Source: Bacteroidota bacterium (GTDB taxonomy: Bacteria; Bacteroidota; Bacteroidia; NS11-12g; UBA955). Taken from it: a stretch of DNA of 8,143 nucleotides. Below, one piece after another: positions 1-6,958 of the stretch. A model generated the notes under the pieces. The model was given only the letters and a program-made list of their open reading frames with translations, was not told the origin of the DNA and did no database searches. The position numbers were made by a program, and so were the translations under genes. The stretch lies in contig RGEC01000094.1 of the NCBI GenBank assembly GCA_009918425.1, positions 1-8,143 of the forward strand, in the 5' to 3' direction. Within the stretch, counting starts at the first letter, position 1. The number at the start of each line of letters is the position of its first letter.

Positions 1-810
1 ATTGCGGTAGGATAAAACAAAAGAGCTGTTGCTGTTACCCTTGCTGAATTTCTTAATCGGACCTTCCAAAAGAAATTTGCCTGTAAACGTGGTCAGACCT
101 GTCTTTGCACTCAGTTTTTGTTTATTGCCATCACGGGTTCTTACATCCACCACCGCACTGATTCTTCCACCGTACTGAGCCCCAAAACCCGCAGTATGAA
201 CATCCGCACTTTTTATTAAATCTGTTTCAAATACCGAAAACAAGCCAATTGAATGAAAAGGATTGTATATGGTCATTCCATCAAGCATTACCTTATTCAT
301 AATTGGCGAGCCACCGCGTATGTATAGTTGACCACCCTGATCGCCTGTAAACACTACCCCTGGCATAATCTGCAGATATTGAATAATATCGGCTTCTGCG
401 CCTACCGTGGGGATTTTATAAATTTGTTTGGGCTCTATGGGTGTTCCGGTGATACCGGCATCTCTCTTTCTGGCTACGGAAATTCTTACCTCTTCCATAG
501 CGGTTGTTTTCTGCAGGTAATGATCGGCCTTTGTATTGGCTCCATTAAATACCATCACCTCAGCTGAAATTGTGTCAAACCCTGCTGCCCATACCCACAA
601 ACGTTGTTTTCCTAAAGTCAGCTTTGTTAATGAATAATATCCATCTGCATCTGTTAAAACGATGCGACCGTCGCTAGCGGACTTTACCAATGCATTGGCA
701 ATTCTTTCACCCGATTCTGAATTATAAACAAACCCCCTTATATCGCCTGTCTGAGATTTTAATGAACCTAAACAAACCAAACAACACAAAAATAAAAATA
801 TTAGCCGCAT
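1..810 (-). CDS. TonB-dependent outer-membrane receptor, N-terminal part (runs off left edge)
   Basis: Reading the minus strand from the ATG at 810 gives 270 residues with no stop, so the gene continues past base 1 and its beta-barrel is not in the window. Residues 1-20 are a hydrophobic, Cys-rich signal peptide (MRLIFLFLCCLVCLG), with likely cleavage near SQ/TGD. Residues about 22-100 form a carboxypeptidase-regulatory-like domain (GDIRGFVYN, DADGYYSL). Residues about 105-228 are the plug domain, with QIMPGVV, QLYIRGGSP, KVMLDGMTIYNP and FGAQYGGRISAVVDVRTRDG. By family knowledge such receptors import a ligand across the outer membrane using TonB/ExbBD energy. The ligand cannot be told from this part, and no susD-like partner is visible on this side. 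The regulatory-like plus plug order is typical of Bacteroidota receptors. The start is supported by the signal peptide and a TAnnTTTG element just upstream. Confidence 0.93.
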   Translation of the reverse strand, partial: MRLIFLFLCCLVCLGSLKSQTGDIRGFVYNSESGERIANALVKSASDGRIVLTDADGYYSLTKLTLGKQRLWVWAAGFDTISAEVMVFNGANTKADHYLQKTTAMEEVRISVARKRDAGITGTPIEPKQIYKIPTVGAEADIIQYLQIMPGVVFTGDQGGQLYIRGGSPIMNKVMLDGMTIYNPFHSIGLFSVFETDLIKSADVHTAGFGAQYGGRISAVVDVRTRDGNKQKLSAKTGLTTFTGKFLLEGPIKKFSKGNSNSSFVLSYRN

Positions 811-819
811 CCTATACCG

Positions 820-827
820 CAAAAATA
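820..827 (-). promoter_or_regulatory. Candidate -7 element for the TonB receptor gene
   Basis: The minus strand reads TATTTTTG here, an exact match to the Bacteroidota sigma-A -7 consensus TAnnTTTG. It lies 9 bases upstream of the receptor ATG, so transcription would start within a few bases of the start codon. No clear TTG (-33) was found at the usual 19-21-base spacing, which lowers confidence. Confidence 0.4.
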
Positions 828-848
828 CAGAATTTGCACAGCATGATT

Positions 849-856
849 TAACTTTG
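849..856 (+). promoter_or_regulatory. Candidate -7 element for the pRiA4b-like/miaA operon
   Basis: TAACTTTG is an exact match to the Bacteroidota -7 consensus TAnnTTTG and lies 7 bases upstream of the ATG at 864. A start point at the usual distance would fall almost on the start codon, giving a leaderless or nearly leaderless mRNA. A TTTG at 833-836 is too close (12 bases) to be a standard -33 element. Confidence 0.45.
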
Positions 857-863
857 CGTCAAG

Positions 864-1499
864 ATGATTTACCGCTTTAAGGTTTGGTTTGAGGATCTGG
901 AAGATGTGGTAAGGTGGATTGATATAAAACCTTCACACAGCTTTCTTGATTTTCACAATGTTATTCAGGATTCTATAGGGTTCGACAAAAAGGAGCCTAC
1001 ATCATTCTACATAAGCGATGACAAATGGCGTAAGCTATTTGAAATCTGCCTGGATGACATGGGGATGAGTGATGCTGAAGACCCCGAACCCAAAGCATTG
1101 ATGAAAGATGCCAAACTGCGGGATTATATCAATGATCCTCACCAGCGGTTTATTTACATTACTGATTTTCTGGCCATGTGGACCTTAAACTGTGAACTGC
1201 AGATGATTGCAGAAGATGCTCCTAAAAAGGAATATCCATTGGTGTACAGAAGCGAAGGAAAATCTCCACGTCAGCGTGAAGACAGCCGTTTTAAAATGCT
1301 TGATGACAATGAATTCGATGCACTTGCTGCCAAAATTCTGGCTGCCAAAGCAGGAAAGAACATAATGGAAGGTGCCGAAGAGGAATTGCTCGACGAAACC
1401 GATGATGAAGATGATGATGATTTGGGTCTAAATGATTATGGCGATGGCACCGATGAAGATTTTGGCATGGACGGATTCTCTGAGGTCAACGACCAGTAA
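864..1499 (+). CDS. Plasmid pRiA4b ORF-3-like family protein with acidic tail
   Basis: The 211-residue product resembles the pRiA4b ORF-3 family (PF07929), which some pipelines label 'IS1096 element passenger TnpR'. Visible family features are the N-terminal strand YRFKVWFED, an aromatic Trp-Ile region (VVRWIDI), the FLDFHNVIQDSIGF helix and the SFYISDDKW segment, all within residues 1-65. Residues about 85-145 (RDYINDP, RFIYITDFLAMW, YPLVYRSEGKSP) look folded. Residues 171-211 are a disordered-looking tail in which 20 of 41 residues are Asp or Glu, including DDEDDDD at 180-186. There is no signal peptide or membrane segment, so it is probably cytoplasmic. Its biochemical role is unknown to me. 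miaA starts 14 bp after its stop on the same strand, so the two are probably co-transcribed. Nothing nearby resembles a transposon, so the TnpR label should not be taken literally. Confidence 0.85.
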   Translation: MIYRFKVWFEDLEDVVRWIDIKPSHSFLDFHNVIQDSIGFDKKEPTSFYISDDKWRKLFEICLDDMGMSDAEDPEPKALMKDAKLRDYINDPHQRFIYITDFLAMWTLNCELQMIAEDAPKKEYPLVYRSEGKSPRQREDSRFKMLDDNEFDALAAKILAAKAGKNIMEGAEEELLDETDDEDDDDLGLNDYGDGTDEDFGMDGFSEVNDQ

Positions 1500-1513
1500 A
1501 TCGGCTTTATCCG

Positions 1514-2407
1514 ATGAAGCCAAGGATAATAGCTATAGCAGGCCCTACCGCTTCCGGGAAAACAGATCTTTCCATTCATATTGCCGATAAGCTAAATACT
1601 GAAATTATCAGTTTTGACAGCAGGCAGTTTTACCACGAGTTGAACATCGGTGTTGCGCGGCCTTCGGAAAATCAGTTAGCTGCTGTTCCTCATCATTTCA
1701 TCGCAAACAGGAGTATTCATGATCCTTATTCTGCAGCTTCGTTTACAGAAGAAGCCCGTATCAAAATTGATGCGATTCTAGGTAAGCATGAATATGTAGT
1801 TCTATGCGGTGGCACAGGCCTTTACCTAAAAGCTTTGCTTGAGGGTTTCAGCAAGCTCCCTCAAATAAAGATAGGCGTGCGTGAAGAGGTGGAATCTATT
1901 TGGGAAAAGAATGGATTACCTGGGTTAATTACGTTGATTGAAAGTCTTGACCCAACAGCCCTCTCAATGGTTGAATCACAAAATCCTGCCAGAATGAAAC
2001 GGGCAGCAGAATTGCTGTTAAGCGCCGAAAACATGACATTGCAGGATATATACACTCCTAAAATGGAAAAAATTAAGCACCCATATCAAATTTTCAACCT
2101 AATACCTGAAAGAGAATGGATTTACCAAAGGGTAGAATCCCGAGCAGATGCTATGATGAAATCAGGACTTTTAGAGGAAGTCAGATCGCTGCTGCCATGG
2201 AAAAATCTACCGGTATTGAAAACGGTAGGTTATTCAGAGTTATTTGATTATTTAGATGAAAAAACCTCTCTTGAGGAAGCAGTAAATAAAATAAAGCAAC
2301 ACACACGGAACTATGCCAAAAGACAGATAACCTGGTTTAAAAACCAGACAGACGGCATTATAATAAAACCAGACCATGCTGCAAAAGATTTAATTAATTT
2401 AATATAA
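1514..2407 (+). CDS. miaA: tRNA dimethylallyltransferase MiaA
   Basis: This cytoplasmic enzyme transfers a dimethylallyl group to N6 of A37 in tRNAs that read UNN codons, the first step towards ms2i6A. The 297-residue length is normal for the family. Motifs in order: P-loop GPTASGKT (10-17), the substrate-site motif SFDSRQFY (33-40, matching the usual SADSxQ with Ala replaced by Phe), PHHFI (59-63), DPYSAASF (70-77), GGTGLY (99-104), TVGYSELFDYL and a C-terminal TRNYAKRQITWF block (264-275). All expected landmarks are present and the frame is intact. The ATG at 1514 places the P-loop at the normal distance from the N terminus. No Shine-Dalgarno is visible, as is usual in Bacteroidota. The gene sits 14 bp behind the pRiA4b-like gene and ends just before a strong terminator. 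Confidence 0.97.
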   Translation: MKPRIIAIAGPTASGKTDLSIHIADKLNTEIISFDSRQFYHELNIGVARPSENQLAAVPHHFIANRSIHDPYSAASFTEEARIKIDAILGKHEYVVLCGGTGLYLKALLEGFSKLPQIKIGVREEVESIWEKNGLPGLITLIESLDPTALSMVESQNPARMKRAAELLLSAENMTLQDIYTPKMEKIKHPYQIFNLIPEREWIYQRVESRADAMMKSGLLEEVRSLLPWKNLPVLKTVGYSELFDYLDEKTSLEEAVNKIKQHTRNYAKRQITWFKNQTDGIIIKPDHAAKDLINLI

Positions 2408-2429
2408 TTCAATTTACAGATATTACTCC

Positions 2430-2466
2430 AAAAAAAAACGGGCCTTCTAGAGCCCGTTTTTTTTTT
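2430..2466. terminator. Bidirectional intrinsic terminator between miaA and the ompA-like gene
   Basis: A run of nine A, then CGGGC (2439-2443), an 8-base loop, GCCCG (2452-2456) and ten T. Pairing of the A and T runs extends the stem to about 14 bp. Either strand gives a GC-rich hairpin followed by a U tract. It therefore fits termination of miaA (stop at 2407) and of the convergent ompA-like gene (stop at 2487). Confidence 0.92.
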
Positions 2467-2486
2467 ATAAAAGTATGATTAAATTA

Positions 2487-4100
2487 TTAACGACTGGATC
2501 TGGGTGTTGGGGGCAATACCTGCACAGGAGGTGTTGGTTTGGGTGTAGCTGGTCTAGATCCGCCAAACTTAAATTCCATTTTATTCTTATCTGCTGATTT
2601 GCAGGCAGCATCTACTACGATACGATCCCGTGTGATACCGAATTGGCTAACCAGTGCCTGTATAATAGTTTCTGTGCGGCATGAGCCAATGGCATCACCC
2701 TTCTTACCGGAATACATTTTTTCTTTTTCGCCGGTAGAACCGCATATTACCAGTTTCTTGTCAGGACACTGCTTCATTTTATCGGCAATCATCATCATCA
2801 CCACCTGAAACTCAGGCCTAATCTGGCATTTGTTGGTTTCAAAATACAGTGAAGGGAAAGTCATATCGTCGCAATTACAACAGTTGTTAACAATACTTCG
2901 CCCGCGTGCATCTACCATGGCACCTATAGGGCTGTTGGGCTCAAGGTCCCTAACATTGGGGATGTTATCACCGTCAGAGTCTATCATACGACCCTCTGCA
3001 TCTACTTCAACGCCCTTGTCAGAGAATGGTTCTTTGTCTTTATAATCTGCAACACCATCTCCGTCAGAATCAACAGCGGTACCATTGCCATATACATTCA
3101 CACCCTGCTCGGTGCTGTCATCTACGTCGAAGAAATCACTTACTCCGTCACCATCAGCATCAGAATATAATGTATCTACACGGCGGTCAAGAAGATTTAC
3201 TTTCTCGTAAATACTTTCGATAGGACTTAACCAGTCATAGTGCTGATTGCTTTTGCTGCCAAATTTCCATGCACCATAAACGGTTAAGGTGCTGTACTGG
3301 TCAAACCAGCGGTTTTGCCAGATAGCAGTGTTATATACGTCAATATCATCCGTTCTAAGATAGGTCTGACGATAATCTAGACCAATATCGAAATTCTTTC
3401 CCAGATTATGCTTTATTCCAAAACCGAATGGCACGTTCCAATGCCTTCCCTCCCAACGATCTTCCACATCTTTTCCAACATTCGGGTTGGGCGTACCTTG
3501 TCCAAAATAGTGATTCAGGTAGTAATCTCCACCTATGTATAAACGCTGGTCATTGAATTTGGCAACAGAACGGTATGAACCCCAACCTCCACCAATAAAT
3601 AGATTAAGCTGGGTTTTACGAAGAGGGCGCAAGAAACTTATGTTACCCAAGGTAAAAACCATCTGGATATTGTAATCCTGAAAATTGCTTCTAAAACGAA
3701 AATAATCTTTATATAGCGTAGGGAACTGAAAGTCTCTCGCTCCGCGGAGAACACCCACATTATATTCCGCTCTCAAACCAAAAGTCTGGGATACGCTATA
3801 TTTGGCAAATGCTTTGGCATGCCATCCGGGCTGTATTTTGTCGGCATCACCGAAAAACTGTGTAGAGCCGGCACCCAATCCCACAGACCACTGCTTAGCC
3901 CGACGATCTACAAAATAAGAAGTTACCGAGTACTGACCCGAATCATTTTTCTTCTCAGTTTTTCCGGAAGGCCATTTTTCCATGGCAGCTTCGTGATAAT
4001 TAGCACCGGGCTTTTGTTTGTAGTAGGGTTGCGCCATAGCGGCTGAAACCAGACCCATTAAAAGACCCACAGAAATTCCTGATTTTAAATTAAACTGCAT
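2487..4100 (-). CDS. OmpA-like outer-membrane protein with TSP3 repeats and Cys-rich C-terminal domain
   Basis: The product has 537 residues. Residues 1-23 are a signal peptide ending SAAMA/Q. Residues about 65-282 are rich in alternating aromatic strands (WSVGLGAGSTQFFGDAD, AEYNVGV, LFIGGGWGSY, FGFGIKHNLG, LTVYGAWKFG), consistent with an outer-membrane beta-barrel. Three thrombospondin type 3 calcium-binding repeats start at Asp314, 344 and 374 (DADGDGVSD, DSDGDGVAD, DSDGDNIPN). Residues about 405-512 align to an OmpA-like peptidoglycan-associated domain (FPSLYFETNKCQIRPE, GITRDRIVVDAA), but it is divergent: the usual GHTD is GSTG at 454-457, while an Arg (475) in the later helix remains. 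All eight cysteines of the mature protein lie here (407, 408, 410, 425, 445, 453, 474, 500), suggesting disulfides in the periplasm. The last 25 residues are Pro-rich. It probably spans from outer membrane to periplasm with a structural role; the partner is unknown. It has its own candidate promoter and shares a terminator with miaA. Confidence 0.88.
   Translation of the reverse strand: MQFNLKSGISVGLLMGLVSAAMAQPYYKQKPGANYHEAAMEKWPSGKTEKKNDSGQYSVTSYFVDRRAKQWSVGLGAGSTQFFGDADKIQPGWHAKAFAKYSVSQTFGLRAEYNVGVLRGARDFQFPTLYKDYFRFRSNFQDYNIQMVFTLGNISFLRPLRKTQLNLFIGGGWGSYRSVAKFNDQRLYIGGDYYLNHYFGQGTPNPNVGKDVEDRWEGRHWNVPFGFGIKHNLGKNFDIGLDYRQTYLRTDDIDVYNTAIWQNRWFDQYSTLTVYGAWKFGSKSNQHYDWLSPIESIYEKVNLLDRRVDTLYSDADGDGVSDFFDVDDSTEQGVNVYGNGTAVDSDGDGVADYKDKEPFSDKGVEVDAEGRMIDSDGDNIPNVRDLEPNSPIGAMVDARGRSIVNNCCNCDDMTFPSLYFETNKCQIRPEFQVVMMMIADKMKQCPDKKLVICGSTGEKEKMYSGKKGDAIGSCRTETIIQALVSQFGITRDRIVVDAACKSADKNKMEFKFGGSRPATPKPTPPVQVLPPTPRSSR
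2892..3161 (-). repeat. Three 90-bp units encoding 30-residue TSP3 repeats
   Basis: Residues 314-403 of the OmpA-like protein form three units of exactly 30 residues. Each starts with a D-x-D-G-D calcium loop (DADGDGVSDFFD, DSDGDGVADYKD, DSDGDNIPNVRD) and ends with a GxxVxxxGxxx-like linker (GVNVYGNGTAV, GVEVDAEGRMI, GAMVDARGRSI). The repeat is clear at protein level and weaker in DNA, so the duplication is old. Confidence 0.85.
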
Positions 4101-4121
4101 CAGCTATAATTGTTGATGTTG

Positions 4122-4152
4122 CGAAAATAATAGCAATAATGCTAATTACCAA
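4122..4152 (-). promoter_or_regulatory. Candidate promoter of the ompA-like gene
   Basis: On the minus strand TTG at 4152-4150 (-33) is followed after 20 bases by TATTTTCG at 4129-4122, one mismatch from the -7 consensus TAnnTTTG. The spacing is right for Bacteroidota. It would give a leader of roughly 15-20 bases before the ATG at 4100. A small inverted repeat, TAGCA-4 bases-TGCTA (4131-4144), lies between the two elements. Confidence 0.45.
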
Positions 4153-4199
4153 TAAAAAGAGTATGATTTTTGACATTAAACAATAAAGCGCCTTAAATA

Positions 4200-5645
4200 C
4201 TAGACACAAAGTGTTCCGAATGCATGCGCACTCTGTGGGCTTTCTATAATTAAATCATATAGATTATTGCCTGTTTTTAACAACAACTCCACCCAGGAAA
4301 TCATCCTTTCCTGAGGTTTATTTTTATCAAAATACAACATTGAAATTTTTTGCAATCTGCCAAAAACAGGCTCAAAGGCAGGCTGCATCCTTATATCATT
4401 CGATGCAGATTTCTCAGCTTTTTCCAGCTCCTTAATCCATACTTCGCTTTTTGACCTCAATTCTTTGATGTTTTTATATTTAAGATCAAATAAAGTTCGA
4501 AAAATATTATTCATTTTATTTTTCAACTCTTCTAATTCACGGGAAATTGTATTTTCACCTATTAATATTTCTTCCAAATACCGGGAGGAATCAACAAAAC
4601 CTTTCCACATAACACTTTCATCCATATTATACTTTACCAAAAACGACTGTGTTTTTACATCCATTACCAGATATGAATCACGTAAAAAAAGTATCGGAGC
4701 AACAATTGATCTTTGCTTAAAAAGTGGAAAAAGCTGATGCCAGTAATGCATCTCTGCCGGTCCACAAACATAGGCTATATTGGGAAGGATTTGTTGTTGA
4801 TACAATGGTCTGAGCAAAGCATTAGGACTGAACATAGGAGGCTTTTCCGTAGCCCATTGCAACATTTTTTCGCTGGAAACAAGTTCACCCGAGGGATGGA
4901 GTAAAAAACCATCTACTTCCCTATCAATTCTGAATCTTTCGCCTTCTTTCAAAAGAAAAAAATGGGTTTTTCTGGGGTTAACCTGATTGCCGTAACCCAG
5001 AGATTTCAGCGATACTGACGCAGATTGCAAAATTTCATATACAGAATCAGAAAATAAATCCTCATGGATTAGGGTTTTGATATCTGATTTGAGTGAGGCA
5101 CTATCAGCATCAATGATTATGAGTCCATATTTACCAAACAAGGCATTTAGGATAAAGCGGGTTGCCGCCGATAATGTTGAAAAACGCGTGTAGGCCTCTT
5201 TAAAAAGTTTGAATATGTCTTTAATATCAGAAGAGCTATTTTCTTTTTCACCCATTTCTATCAACGCATCGCAAATAGGCTCAAGTCCATTCGTTGATAG
5301 CCTGCCTGTTGGTCCCTGCTGTGGAGTATACACAAAGAATGCGGGACCCAGAAAAATGTGTATTTGCTGACCTGTGGTAACTGTGAATGTATTGGTGCTT
5401 CTGATTTTTTCAATATTTGCAGTCACTGAGCTGTGCAACTCTATCCCTTCATACTGTTTACTAAGGATATTGGCAAGCCATTCTCTTTTATGGGTATCAA
5501 AATAGGCATAATGATCCTGAATCTGGTTAATATCCTTTTCATCAATGGGATATAAATCCTTCAGGTCTGTATCATTTTTTAACCAAGCCGATGCCAATTT
5601 ACCATAATAACCTTCGGGCACATCGCTATGGATGTTTACATTCAT
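4200..5645 (-). CDS. bshC: Bacillithiol biosynthesis cysteine-adding enzyme BshC, with apparent internal deletion
   Basis: BshC adds cysteine to glucosaminyl-malate (GlcN-Mal) in the last step of synthesis of bacillithiol, a low-molecular-weight thiol. Recognisable family landmarks: an N-terminal region with GYYGKL and KQYEG; TVTTGQQIHIFLGPAFFVY (88-106); GPTGRLST (111-118); RIDREVDGFLLHPSGE (239-254); MFSPNALLRPLYQQQILPNIAYVCGPAEMHYW (271-302), the strongest family block; a Lys/Glu-rich coiled-coil region (about 360-415); and KPQER (443-447). At 481 residues it is shorter than the roughly 530 usual for the family. The shortfall maps to one place: between Tyr106 and Gly111, where I recall about 50 residues that include a conserved acidic/His (EDHDF-like) segment. 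The frame is otherwise intact. The ATG at 5645 overlaps the rimO stop as ATGA, suggesting coupled translation. Whether the product is active is doubtful. Confidence 0.9.
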   Translation of the reverse strand: MNVNIHSDVPEGYYGKLASAWLKNDTDLKDLYPIDEKDINQIQDHYAYFDTHKREWLANILSKQYEGIELHSSVTANIEKIRSTNTFTVTTGQQIHIFLGPAFFVYTPQQGPTGRLSTNGLEPICDALIEMGEKENSSSDIKDIFKLFKEAYTRFSTLSAATRFILNALFGKYGLIIIDADSASLKSDIKTLIHEDLFSDSVYEILQSASVSLKSLGYGNQVNPRKTHFFLLKEGERFRIDREVDGFLLHPSGELVSSEKMLQWATEKPPMFSPNALLRPLYQQQILPNIAYVCGPAEMHYWHQLFPLFKQRSIVAPILFLRDSYLVMDVKTQSFLVKYNMDESVMWKGFVDSSRYLEEILIGENTISRELEELKNKMNNIFRTLFDLKYKNIKELRSKSEVWIKELEKAEKSASNDIRMQPAFEPVFGRLQKISMLYFDKNKPQERMISWVELLLKTGNNLYDLIIESPQSAHAFGTLCV

Positions 5646-6958
5646 GGCTGAACAATTTCACCCTGAAGGTCATAGGGTCCGTATCCGGTTATCTTCACAA
5701 CGGCAAAATCGCCCATGCGCACATAATTGTCTTTGGCATCCACCCATACTTCATTGTCAACTTCCGGAGAATCCGATTCCGTGCGACCCACAAAATGATC
5801 ACCTTCAAGTCGATCAAAGAGAACTTTGTAGGTTTTACCCAGCTTTCCCGCATTTTTTTCCTCACTGATACCCATCTGAAGCTCCATTAGGGCTGCTGCA
5901 CGCTGCTCCTTAATCTCGGCCGGGACATCATCTGCAAGGCTATAGGCGTGGGTATTTTCTTCATGTGAATAGGTGAATACACCGAGCCGGTCAAAGCGCT
6001 GCTTTTTCACAAAATCATACAATGCTTCAAATTCAGCTTCTGTTTCTCCGGGATGCCCCAACAAAAGTGTTGTTCTTAGGGCAATATTCGGTATATCGGT
6101 ACGTAGTTTATCCAGCAAATCTTCGGTGCGCTTGCGCGTGATGCCCCGTCTCATAATTTTGAGCATGGTATCCGTCGCATGTTGAACGGGAATGTCCAAA
6201 TACTTGCAGATATTGGGTCTTTCTGCCATCACAGGTATAACGTCCATAGGAAACTGAGAAGGAAAAGCATAGTGCAATCTAATCCATTCAAGGCCCTCTA
6301 TATCACTCACATACTTTAGTAAATCAGCCAGTTTTCTCTCACCATACAAATCCAGTCCATAATAGGTTGAATCCTGCGCAATCAGCATTACTTCCTTGGT
6401 CCCGTTTCTCACCAGTCCTTTAATTTCAAGGACCAGCTGCTCTATAGTTTTGCTTACGTGGTTTCCGCGCATAAGCGGTATAGCACAAAAAGAACAGGGG
6501 CGATTACACCCTTCGCTTATTTTTACGTATGCATAGTGTCTGGGGGTAGTGGTAAGACGCTCTCCTATCAATTCGTGGCGGTAATCAGCTCCTACACTTT
6601 TCAACAGATTGGGTAGTTCAAGGGTACCAAACCAGGCATCTACTTCAGGGATTTCTTCCTTTAATTCATCTTTATAGCGATGCGATAAACATCCGGTAAC
6701 AATTAATTTTTCCAGATTCCCATCGGCTTTTTCCTGAGCAAATCGCAAAATGGTATCTATGCTCTCCTGTTTGGCATTTTCAATAAATCCACAGGTGTTT
6801 ATGATGACAATATCGGCATCATTCTTATCAGATTCGTGATTTACATCAAACTTGCCTGCTTTAAGCTGACCCATCAACACCTCAGAATCTACAAGGTTTT
6901 TACTGCATCCGAGTGTTATTACGTTAACACGGGGTTGTCTATGACTGCGGGTCTTCAT
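5642..6958 (-). CDS. rimO: Ribosomal protein S12 methylthiotransferase RimO
   Basis: RimO is a radical-SAM enzyme that methylthiolates the conserved Asp (Asp89 in E. coli) of ribosomal protein uS12. The 438-residue product has all three parts of the family. The N-terminal UPF0004 domain has cluster cysteines C18 (TLGCSKNLVDSE), C56 (INTCGFIE) and C90 (VTGCLSHRY). The radical-SAM core has C151, C155 and C158 in EGCNRPCSFCAIPLMRG. A C-terminal TRAM domain covers about 372-438 (GKTYKVLFDRLEGDHFVGR to the end). LGCSKNLVDSE and the CNRPCSFCAIP context favour RimO over the related MiaB. The start overlaps the ftsY stop and the stop overlaps the bshC start, each by ATGA, placing it in a tightly coupled operon. 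With miaA also in the window, two RNA/ribosome modification genes lie close together, but on opposite strands. Confidence 0.97.
   Translation of the reverse strand: MKTRSHRQPRVNVITLGCSKNLVDSEVLMGQLKAGKFDVNHESDKNDADIVIINTCGFIENAKQESIDTILRFAQEKADGNLEKLIVTGCLSHRYKDELKEEIPEVDAWFGTLELPNLLKSVGADYRHELIGERLTTTPRHYAYVKISEGCNRPCSFCAIPLMRGNHVSKTIEQLVLEIKGLVRNGTKEVMLIAQDSTYYGLDLYGERKLADLLKYVSDIEGLEWIRLHYAFPSQFPMDVIPVMAERPNICKYLDIPVQHATDTMLKIMRRGITRKRTEDLLDKLRTDIPNIALRTTLLLGHPGETEAEFEALYDFVKKQRFDRLGVFTYSHEENTHAYSLADDVPAEIKEQRAAALMELQMGISEEKNAGKLGKTYKVLFDRLEGDHFVGRTESDSPEVDNEVWVDAKDNYVRMGDFAVVKITGYGPYDLQGEIVQP

Noticed and set aside
328..567. Plus-strand frame of 79 codons
   Set aside because: It lies opposite the plug domain of the TonB receptor, whose minus-strand translation is open across all 810 bases and matches the family.
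864..1499. Reading the pRiA4b-like gene as part of a transposon (TnpR label)
   Set aside because: No resolvase catalytic motifs, no transposase, no terminal inverted repeats and no target duplications are visible; the gene sits in a core operon with miaA.
2539..3045. Two further plus-strand reading frames inside the ompA-like gene
   Set aside because: They have no recognisable domain and lie entirely opposite a well-supported gene.
2892..3161. The 90-bp periodic region as a CRISPR or DNA-level tandem array
   Set aside because: The repeat is in protein sequence only; units are coding, diverged in DNA and have no repeat/spacer structure.
3026..3223. Plus-strand reading frame rich in His and Arg
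   Set aside because: It is the antisense of the Asp-rich TSP3 repeats (GAT/GAC codons read as ATC/GTC and, in another frame, CAT/CAC). The minus-strand gene has clear domains across the whole region.
4101..4199. Possible terminator after bshC
   Set aside because: No GC-rich hairpin with a T run on the minus strand was found, only a short imperfect GCGC palindrome, so read-through into the ompA-like gene remains possible.
5591..5890. Overlapping plus-strand frames across the rimO/bshC junction
   Set aside because: They are shadows of the rimO TRAM domain region; neither has family features, while rimO and bshC are clear and overlap by ATGA.
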